Below are positions 8,477 through 14,411 of a DNA stretch of 51,119 nt, piece after piece (position 1 is the stretch's first letter; each line of letters opens with the position of its first letter). The DNA lies in the NCBI GenBank assembly GCA_026225055.1, contig JAMFSA010000238.1, positions 1-51,119 on the forward strand, given 5' to 3'. The stretch is from Mucilaginibacter xinganensis. GTDB lineage: Bacteria > Bacteroidota > Bacteroidia > Sphingobacteriales > Sphingobacteriaceae. The translations under genes were made by a program, and so were the position numbers. The notes below the pieces were generated by a model. It saw nothing but the letters and a program-made list of their open reading frames with translations, had not been told where the DNA came from and did no database searches.

Positions 8477-9850
8477 TTATTCTGTGCTTAATTCCGCAAA
8501 GTATTTGTGGAACAACGGGATAGTCTCAATACCCTTATAATAATTATAGATATCGTATTTCTCGTTCGGCGAGTGCAATGCATCGCTATCTAAGCCAAAG
8601 CCCATTAATACGGTTTTGATGCCTAACTCGGCTTCAAATAGCGACACAATTGGGATACTACCGCCGCCACGGGTTGGAATAGGCTCTTTGCCAAATGATT
8701 CTGCAATGGCTTTTTGCGCTGCTTTGTAGGCAATGCTATCGGTAGGGGTAACTACCGGCTCGCCGCCGTGATGTGGGGTTACTTTTACTTTTACTGATGC
8801 TGGTGCAATTTTCTCGAAATGCTCGGTAAACAGTTTTGTTATCTCTTCGGATGTTTGATGCGGCACCAAACGCATAGAGATTTTTGCATTAGCTTTTGAT
8901 GGCAATACTGTTTTTGCTCCTTCGCCAATATAACCGCCCCAAATGCCGTTTACCTCAAGAGTAGGGCGGGTGCCGGTACGCTCGAAAGTGGTGTAGCCTT
9001 TTTCGCCCCAAAGCTCGGCTACGTCAAGGTCTTTTTTGTATTCTTCTTCATCGTATGGTGCAGCATTAAGTTCCTTACGTTCCTGCGGGGTTAAATCTGT
9101 AACCTTATCATAAAAACCTGGGATCGTAATATGGTTATTCTCATCGTGCAACGATGCTATCATTTTAGCCAGTATAGTTGCAGGGTTTGCTACGGCGCCG
9201 CCGTAAACACCAGAGTGCAGGTCACGGTTAGGGCCGGTTACTTCAACTTCAAGGTATGATAAGCCACGCAAGCCGGTTTCCAATGATGGATGTTCCATGC
9301 TGATCATCGAAGTATCAGATATTAATACCACATCGGCTTTTAAGCGTGATTTGTTTTGCGCCACAAATATGCCCAGATTGTTTGAGCCAACTTCTTCTTC
9401 GCCCTCAATCATAAATTTAATGTTGCAGGGCAATGTATCGGTCTGCATCATTAGCTCAAAGGCTTTTACGTGCATATAAAACTGACCTTTATCATCACAA
9501 GCGCCACGTGCATATATTTTACCATTGCGTATGGTAGGCTCAAATGGCGGGGTTAACCATAGTTCCAGCGGGTCGGCTGGTTGTACATCGTAATGACCAT
9601 AAACCAGCACGGTAGGTTTTGACGAATCTATCATCTTCTCACCATAAACAATCGGATATCCTGCTGTTTGGCAAACTTCCACCTTTTCGGCACCGGCTGC
9701 GCGCAGCTTTTCGGCTACATATTCGGCGGTTTTTAATACCTCCGGTTTATATTTAGGGTCAGCGCTTACTGATGGAAAGCGCAGCAGGTCGAATAGCTCA
9801 TCTAACAAACGTTGTTTGTTGTCTTCTACATACTGTTTTATGGTCTGCAT
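8477..9850 (-). CDS. M20 family dipeptidase (zinc metallopeptidase)
   Basis: The 457-aa protein belongs to the M20 ArgE/DapE/CPG2 group that hydrolyses dipeptides with two zinc ions. Visible motifs are VLVYGHYDVQPADP (first zinc His and catalytic Asp), ARGACDDKGQ (bridging Asp), EGEEEVGS (catalytic Glu and zinc Glu), and a C-terminal DALHSPNE holding the last zinc His. The inserted dimerisation domain lies at about residues 200-360. There is no signal peptide, so it acts in the cytoplasm. It lies downstream of the small exported-peptide genes in the same direction, but a TATATTTG box just upstream suggests that it can be transcribed independently. Confidence 0.93.
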   Translation of the reverse strand: MQTIKQYVEDNKQRLLDELFDLLRFPSVSADPKYKPEVLKTAEYVAEKLRAAGAEKVEVCQTAGYPIVYGEKMIDSSKPTVLVYGHYDVQPADPLELWLTPPFEPTIRNGKIYARGACDDKGQFYMHVKAFELMMQTDTLPCNIKFMIEGEEEVGSNNLGIFVAQNKSRLKADVVLISDTSMISMEHPSLETGLRGLSYLEVEVTGPNRDLHSGVYGGAVANPATILAKMIASLHDENNHITIPGFYDKVTDLTPQERKELNAAPYDEEEYKKDLDVAELWGEKGYTTFERTGTRPTLEVNGIWGGYIGEGAKTVLPSKANAKISMRLVPHQTSEEITKLFTEHFEKIAPASVKVKVTPHHGGEPVVTPTDSIAYKAAQKAIAESFGKEPIPTRGGGSIPIVSLFEAELGIKTVLMGFGLDSDALHSPNEKYDIYNYYKGIETIPLFHKYFAELSTE

Positions 9851-9867
9851 ATATTATTTATTTGCGG

Positions 9868-9895
9868 CAAATATACCTTTTATAAGCAATATCAA
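9868..9895 (-). promoter_or_regulatory. Candidate promoter for the M20 dipeptidase
   Basis: TATATTTG (9868-9875, minus strand) matches the Bacteroidota -7 box. A TTG lies 17 bases upstream at 9893-9895, a slightly short spacing, and overlaps the stop of the preceding small gene. Confidence 0.5.
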
Positions 9896-10062
9896 TCAGC
9901 AGTTGCCAGATCTGATTTTGGCGCATTTATACTTTTTACCGCAAAATCAGATGGTTGAATTCTTAATGTGCTGACATCCTTTTTTTCATCTTTTCTGCTC
10001 AAAGCAAATGCAGTTATAACAGATGATAAAATTACTACCGCTATTATGATGATCTTTTTCAT
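9892..10062 (-). CDS. Small exported protein, DLATAD tail (56 aa)
   Basis: The frame from ATG 10062 to TGA 9892 encodes 56 residues: a start MKKIIIIAVVILSSVITAFA that reads as a signal peptide, a charged stretch SRKDEKKDVS, and the ending KSDLATAD. The ending matches those of three neighbouring small proteins (NLASAD or DLASAD) and the repeat unit of the protein just upstream (KKDLGTGD). It lies 35 bases after the repeat-protein stop. I know of no named family. Exported structural peptide, signal or modified-peptide precursor are all possible. The call that it is a gene rests on the signal peptide plus the shared tail. Confidence 0.8.
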   Translation of the reverse strand: MKKIIIIAVVILSSVITAFALSRKDEKKDVSTLRIQPSDFAVKSINAPKSDLATAD

Positions 10063-10097
10063 GTTTTTGTGTTTAAGATTTTTTCAGTTGTGATGAA

Positions 10098-10751
10098 TTA
10101 TACTAATTGGAAATCACCAGTACTAAGATCTTTTTTCTCAGAAGCGATCATTTGGAAGTCACCAGTACTCAGGTCTTTTTTCTCAGAAGCAATTAATTTG
10201 AAGTCTCCAGTACCAAGGTCTTTCTTCTCAGAAGCGATCATTTGGAAGTCTCCAGTACCAAGGTCTTTTTTCTCAGAAGCGATCAGTTTGAAATCACCAG
10301 TACTAAGATCTTTTTTCTCAGAAGCAATCATTTGGAAGTCGCCAGTGCCTAAATCTTTTTTCTCAGAAGCGATCAATTTGAAGTCGCCAGTACCAAGGTC
10401 TTTTTTCTCAGAAGCGATCAATTTGAAGTCACCAGTACTAAGATCTTTTTTCTCAGAAGCAATTAATTTGAAGTCTCCAGTACCAAGGTCTTTTTTCTCA
10501 GAAGCGATCATTTGGAAATCACCAGTACTAAGGTCTTTTTTCTCAGAAGCGATCATTTGGAAATCACCAGTACCAAGGTCTTTTTTCTCAGAAGCGATCA
10601 ATTTGGCGTCGCCAGTACCTAAGTCTTTCTTTTCGCTTTTAGCAATGTGTTTAGAAGAAACTTTTTTATGTATAGGAGAAGCAAAAACGTTGTTTGTGTT
10701 TACTAAAAGAGTTGAAAACATTAATGCTGATGCTATGATTACTTTTTTCAT
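10098..10751 (-). CDS. Exported tandem-repeat protein, twelve 15-aa SEKKDL(G/S)TGDF units
   Basis: The 217-aa protein has a signal peptide (MKKVIIASALMFSTLLVNTN, cleavage near VFA-SPI) and a short linker. From residue 39 to the end it has twelve head-to-tail units of SEKKDLGTGDF(Q/K)(M/L)IA; the last is one residue short and ends FQLV. Units differ at only a few places: Gly or Ser after DL, and FQM or FKL; the first has AKL. The protein is thus highly polar with alternating KK and Asp. The unit resembles the tail (EKKDLASAD) of the small exported proteins beside it. I do not recognise the family. Copy number could vary between strains because the DNA units are almost identical. Confidence 0.85.
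   Translation of the reverse strand: MKKVIIASALMFSTLLVNTNNVFASPIHKKVSSKHIAKSEKKDLGTGDAKLIASEKKDLGTGDFQMIASEKKDLSTGDFQMIASEKKDLGTGDFKLIASEKKDLSTGDFKLIASEKKDLGTGDFKLIASEKKDLGTGDFQMIASEKKDLSTGDFKLIASEKKDLGTGDFQMIASEKKDLGTGDFKLIASEKKDLSTGDFQMIASEKKDLSTGDFQLV
10101..10637 (-). repeat. Tandem array of 45-bp coding repeats, 12 units
   Basis: Eleven full 45-bp units and one 42-bp unit lie end to end without spacers inside the coding frame. Synonymous changes differ between units in a mosaic manner, which suggests exchange among units rather than one simple duplication series. Confidence 0.95.
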
Positions 10752-10815
10752 GATTGTATATTTTATGATTGTGTTTTAAAATTTTGTTTGTTGTTGATTG
10801 TTATGTTGTTAGAAA

Positions 10816-10872
10816 TTAATCTCCGCTGGCCAATTCTTTTATAGTTATGAATTGCAAGGGGGATCTTTTCCA
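10816..10872 (-). pseudogene. Decayed copy of the small LASAD-tail gene
   Basis: On the minus strand the frame ending at the TAA of 10816-10818 reads FITIKELASGD, close to FTISFNLKNLASAD of the neighbour at 11296. An in-frame TAA lies 18 codons before the stop, and no signal-peptide region remains. It is best read as a truncated fifth paralogue. A start in a different frame at the ATG beside that stop would not give the family tail. Confidence 0.55.
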
Positions 10873-10911
10873 TTAGAAGGTATTGCTTAATTATTGATGA
10901 TCATTTGTTAA

Positions 10912-11058
10912 TTAATCAGCGCTGGCCAGGTTCTTTTGTTCGCACATAAATGTTCTAACTAATATAACCGTGGTTGTTTTAATAACCCTTTCCCTGTTAC
11001 ATGATGAAAAGATGCCTGTGGTAAGAATTACTGCGGCTGCGATGATTATTTTTTTCAT
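10912..11058 (-). CDS. Small exported protein, NLASAD tail, possible lipoprotein (48 aa)
   Basis: The 48-residue product starts MKKIIIAAAVILTTGIFSSC. The sequence IFSSC could be a lipobox, with Cys20 lipidated, so this member may be membrane-anchored. The middle (NRERVIKTTTVILVR) is basic, and the end QKNLASAD matches its neighbours. The DNA for the signal peptide resembles that of the next gene upstream (the same TTGI motif), indicating recent duplication. The gap to that gene is about 50 bases, so co-transcription is likely. Function unknown. Confidence 0.75.
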   Translation of the reverse strand: MKKIIIAAAVILTTGIFSSCNRERVIKTTTVILVRTFMCEQKNLASAD

Positions 11059-11110
11059 GATCTATATTTTAAAAGATTGATAAATTGTTAATTGATATAG
11101 GGGTAATTAA

Positions 11111-11263
11111 TTAGTCGGCGCTGGCTAAATCTTTTTTCTCGGTTGAGATGGTAACTTTTTGCACCGAAACAATAACCTGGTTATTGTTATTTACTTTTGT
11201 TTGTGAGGCTAGTATACCTGTGGTAAAAACCAGCGCTCCTGCGATGATGATGATCTTTTTCAT
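11111..11263 (-). CDS. Small exported protein, EKKDLASAD tail (50 aa)
   Basis: This 50-aa protein has a signal peptide MKKIIIIAGALVFTTGILAS, an Asn-rich piece KVNNNNQV, a beta-like stretch IVSVQKVTIS, and the ending TEKKDLASAD. Among the small proteins its tail is closest to the unit of the tandem-repeat protein (SEKKDLGTGD), so it links the two groups. It starts 32 bases after the stop of the gene at 11296 in the same direction. Function unknown. Confidence 0.78.
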   Translation of the reverse strand: MKKIIIIAGALVFTTGILASQTKVNNNNQVIVSVQKVTISTEKKDLASAD

Positions 11264-11295
11264 ATGTTTTTATTTTTTAGGAATTGGTTACATTT

Positions 11296-11445
11296 TTAAT
11301 CGGCACTTGCCAGGTTCTTTAAATTAAAAGAGATAGTAAATTGTTGCATAACAAAGAGAGGTTTTTGCGTATTTTCTATTTTAGTTTGGAACAATAAAGC
11401 GCCCATAATGAAAGTTAATATTGCCGCCAGAATTATTTTTTTCAT
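11296..11445 (-). CDS. Small exported protein, first of the array, NLASAD tail (49 aa)
   Basis: The 49-aa product starts MKKIILAAILTFIMGALLFQ (signal peptide or membrane anchor), continues TKIENTQKPLFVMQQ, and ends FTISFNLKNLASAD. It is the most upstream of the minus-strand array, about 350 bases from the divergent TPR gene. I could not find a convincing TAnnTTTG box directly before it. The array from here to the repeat protein has gaps of about 30-160 bases and looks like one or two transcripts. Confidence 0.75.
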   Translation of the reverse strand: MKKIILAAILTFIMGALLFQTKIENTQKPLFVMQQFTISFNLKNLASAD

Positions 11446-11795
11446 TTTATTTTTATGTTAATACGTTACAACTTTATTATAAATAGTTAGATATTGAGAA
11501 TCAGTAGTTTTTTCTATTTTTACAATCCTTTTTTACGATAAAACCCAGATAATTGAAATATGAGTTTATTATATACCGTTGGTTAAATAATCTTAAATTA
11601 ATAAGCAATCAATTTTATCACTGGTAAAAAATTGATTATCAGTTAATTAACAAATCAAAGATACTTATGTTTTGTTGCATTTAAAGAAAGTTTGTAAAAA
11701 AAAGCAAACGGCCATATTTTGATTGTTATTATAATAATGTATTTTATTAGTATGTTTTTTTTAACTTTCGTCGCAATTAATCGTTATATTTATTG
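11446..11795. other. AT-rich divergent control region, no gene seen
   Basis: This gap separates the peptide array (leftward) from the TPR gene (rightward). It is very AT-rich. A perfect 10-bp inverted repeat, AATCAATTTT and its complement, lies at 11607-11637 with an 11-base spacer, and could be an operator or a weak terminator. No standard promoter with correct spacing was identified on either strand. Confidence 0.4.
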
Positions 11796-13223
11796 ATGAA
11801 GAAATTCTTTCCGGTTTTATTTTTCATGTTTTTTGCGCTCCAGATTTATGCAAATGGCGTGGATGGGGCTATCGGACAGGATACAGATGCTGTTATTCAA
11901 TTAACAAAGCAGGCTTATGGAGCTCGTTTAACAAACGCGCAGCAAACCATTACTACAGGAAATAAAGCCCTGGAATTAGCTACCAAATTAAATTACAATT
12001 TTGGCATTGCCGAAGCTTACAGGGTAAGGGGTATAGGGCAGTATTACATGAATGACCCTGAAGCGGCAATAAATAGTTACATAAACGCGCTAACTTTTTT
12101 TAAAAAGGCTAATAATAAAAAAGGAGAGGCCGAAGTGTACAATAACATAGGCAATTTATACCGTGATAACAATTACGGAGCTTCGTTAGAATATTTTCAG
12201 AAGGCGATTGAAATCGGGAGCCAAATAGGTGCTAAGGCATTATTAGGCAGGGCTTATTTAAACCTGGGCAACTTGTATTCGCGGGAAAAAAGCTATAACC
12301 AGGCACTAAAGTATTATGATCAGAGTGAGGAGATTTTTACTGCTTTGCATGATTCGGTAAATCTTATACAATGCGCCCAAAATAAAGGGGTTGCCTATTT
12401 CTCTCTCGACCAGTTGGATAAGGCTGAACAATTGCTGACGAGCGCCAGCAAAAAAGCAAAAGAAAGCGACTTAAATGAAACTGTTGCCAGCATAGACCTT
12501 ACGCTGGCTTCGTTGTATACAAGAGAAAATAAATTTGATCAGGCCAGTAAGATCGTTGCGGAAGGGCTCGATTATTCGCATATCATAAATGACGATAAAC
12601 TGGCACGCGATTTTGAGTATACCAGTTACCAGCTGGAATTTAAGCGAGGTAATTACCAACAGGCAGTTCATTATTTACGTGATGTGTATTTGCTGGATAG
12701 CGCGCTTCAGAAAACGAGCCTATATGCTCAGATAAACATTTATGAAATAAAACATAAGCAGGAGCAGCAGGAGCAACAAAATATAATAAACGACCAAACC
12801 ATTAAGTATGAACGCGCTCAATTTTGGGGCGCTATTACAGCGGCATGTTTGTTACTGGTGGTTATTGGTTTGCTGATCAGCAATGTAAAGCGGAAGGCAA
12901 AAACCAATGCCCAGCTTACCGATCTTAACGAGGAGGTGTCAAGGCAAAAAGATAACCTTGATAGAGTTAATCATCACCTGGAAGAGATAATTGATGAAAG
13001 AACCAAGGATCTGCAATTAAAGAATAAAAAGCTTTCGGAATATTCATCCTATTTATCGCACCAGATCCGCGGGCCTATAGCTACCCTTAAAGGCTTAATG
13101 AACCTGGAAAAAGAAGGTCTGGTTGATCAGCAAGAGTGTATTACAATGATGGATAAGTGCGTATCAGAAATTGATGAAAAGATCATTGAAATGAGTGATA
13201 TGATGCACGATCAGGGACGATAG
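11796..13223 (+). CDS. TPR membrane protein with C-terminal histidine-kinase DHp helices, no ATPase domain
   Basis: The 475-aa product begins at ATG 11796 (a TTG lies one codon before). It has a signal peptide (MKKFFPVLFFMFFALQIYAN), TPR-type helical repeats at about residues 40-310 (EVYNNIGNLYRDN, RAYLNLGNLYSREKSYNQAL), one membrane helix at about 343-364, a coiled coil, then an H-box SHQIRGPIATLKGLM with His422. The protein ends 53 residues after that His, so there is a two-helix dimerisation unit but no HATPase domain. The TPR part should face the periplasm and the His the cytoplasm. It may pass phosphate like Spo0B or pair with a separate kinase. It is divergent from the small exported proteins. 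Confidence 0.85.
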   Translation: MKKFFPVLFFMFFALQIYANGVDGAIGQDTDAVIQLTKQAYGARLTNAQQTITTGNKALELATKLNYNFGIAEAYRVRGIGQYYMNDPEAAINSYINALTFFKKANNKKGEAEVYNNIGNLYRDNNYGASLEYFQKAIEIGSQIGAKALLGRAYLNLGNLYSREKSYNQALKYYDQSEEIFTALHDSVNLIQCAQNKGVAYFSLDQLDKAEQLLTSASKKAKESDLNETVASIDLTLASLYTRENKFDQASKIVAEGLDYSHIINDDKLARDFEYTSYQLEFKRGNYQQAVHYLRDVYLLDSALQKTSLYAQINIYEIKHKQEQQEQQNIINDQTIKYERAQFWGAITAACLLLVVIGLLISNVKRKAKTNAQLTDLNEEVSRQKDNLDRVNHHLEEIIDERTKDLQLKNKKLSEYSSYLSHQIRGPIATLKGLMNLEKEGLVDQQECITMMDKCVSEIDEKIIEMSDMMHDQGR

Positions 13224-13232
13224 TGAGGGGGG

Positions 13233-13278
13233 AGTCATTAGTCATTAGTCATTAGTCATTAGTCATTAGTCATTAGTC
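13233..13278. repeat. Perfect heptanucleotide tandem repeat (AGTCATT)6
   Basis: Six exact copies of AGTCATT run from 13233 to 13274, followed by a partial AGTC. It lies just after the TPR gene stop. This is the cleanest example of the seven-base period seen in several other gaps. Confidence 0.95.
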
Positions 13279-13379
13279 TGGAATTGGTTTCGACTTTTTT
13301 GTTTTGTAGATATTGGATGCTATATATAAATGACCAATGATAATGAAGTGAAATGACTCAATGACAGCGCAACCAAATG

Positions 13380-13667
13380 CTATAGGGGCCAGTTAGAATG
13401 TATCTGAGCCTCAAACAGGCCTAAATACAGGCAATACCACGATATCATATGCAAGATAAGTAATTGACGGTGTTTTTTGTAACCTTCGGTTTCAAATGCA
13501 ATGGTTTCATTGCCTGCGGTTACAAAATAGGTGATCTCTCCTTGCCTGGGGATAAATTTTGTTTTGAGCGTGTCAATAACCTTTACCTTTAGTTTGGTAT
13601 TAGGGTCGTGGATGGTCCCATCCTTTAACGCTTGATTGTTTGATATGGATAATAAGTAATTTTGCAT
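13380..13667 (-). CDS. Hypothetical 95-aa protein
   Basis: The frame opens at ATG 13667 (a GTG is one codon earlier). The first 65 residues look like a small beta-rich domain (TKLKVKVIDTLKTKF, GEITYFVTAGNETIAFETEG), while the rest is hydrophobic and aromatic and looks less like a folded protein, so the true end may be disturbed. I do not recognise it. A short inverted repeat (GCATCA near 13665 and TGATGC near 13692) lies over the start region. It may be a decayed gene. Confidence 0.4.
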   Translation of the reverse strand: MQNYLLSISNNQALKDGTIHDPNTKLKVKVIDTLKTKFIPRQGEITYFVTAGNETIAFETEGYKKHRQLLILHMISWYCLYLGLFEAQIHSNWPL

Positions 13668-13878
13668 CACACAGCTTTTTTACAAACTGTATGATGCAAA
13701 TCCTACTCCAAACGACTGGCAGAATTTTAGTTTATTATCTTTTTAGGTTTTTAGGCCTTGGTTTTTCTCGCTATTAAACAATATTAATTTACATTTAAAT
13801 TATTAAATGCACATTTAATATACTACTGTACCGAAAAATAGCGATAACAATACAGTTGTCGTAATTAGTGAACAGGAA

Positions 13879-14247
13879 TTATACTGCTATGGCAGTTTTG
13901 TTCCTTAATTCTTCATAAAGTAAAATTACTTTACGTTGTAGGCTGGCAATCTCAGCTTCGCGGTCAATTAATTTCTTTTGGGCAATGCTAAGGTTTGATG
14001 GTTCATGTTCAGCTTCAGTAATATCCATTGCTAATAAGTAAACAACACTTACTTCATAAACATTAGCAATTTGCTCCAAGCGTGATAAGTTAATATCAGT
14101 TACGCCGGTTTCGATTTTCGAAAATGCAGGTATTGAAATACCTAAGCGGTCAGATACATCTTCCTGGCTCCATCCGTGTTGGTGACGCAGGGTTCTGATG
14201 TTCATCCCTACAGACTTGTTCGTTTTCTTTTTCTGAGTGTCGTTCAT
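13879..14247 (-). CDS. XRE-family helix-turn-helix transcriptional regulator
   Basis: With the ATG at 14247 this is a 122-aa protein. Residues 15-70 are an HTH_3 domain: NIRTLRHQHGWSQEDVSDRL, then GISIPAFSKIETGVTDINLS with the recognition helix, then LEQIANVYEVSVVYLL. The C-terminal part (AQKKLIDREAEIASLQRKVI) is a coiled coil, probably for dimerisation. An ATG at 14256 would add three residues. No neighbour is clearly its target: the helicase upstream is a housekeeping gene. It is likely to bind DNA as a dimer and may regulate itself. Confidence 0.88.
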   Translation of the reverse strand: MNDTQKKKTNKSVGMNIRTLRHQHGWSQEDVSDRLGISIPAFSKIETGVTDINLSRLEQIANVYEVSVVYLLAMDITEAEHEPSNLSIAQKKLIDREAEIASLQRKVILLYEELRNKTAIAV

Positions 14248-14411
14248 ATAAAACATATAGTTTAAATTAATTGGGGAAAAGGATATCAATTATTAACCAA
14301 AGGATATGCCAATATTAATTTAGGCGCAATTACGCATGTTTTACAGGTTTTGTAATATAGCTATCACAAAATGGGGAATTTATTTCCCGAAACGTTACAA
14401 TAAGTGGGGGA

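Noticed and set aside
10101..10637. Regular repeats that resemble a CRISPR array
   Set aside because: The units are contiguous with no unique spacers and keep one reading frame with a signal peptide; this is a coding tandem repeat.
10069..10779. Plus-strand open frame of 236 codons over the same repeat
   Set aside because: It is the mirror of the repeat protein on the other strand, with no signal peptide, and it overlaps the real frame completely.
13224..13380. Possible frameshifted ATPase domain after the first TPR/DHp gene
   Set aside because: The following DNA is a heptanucleotide repeat and non-coding sequence in all frames; no N-box or G-box can be read.
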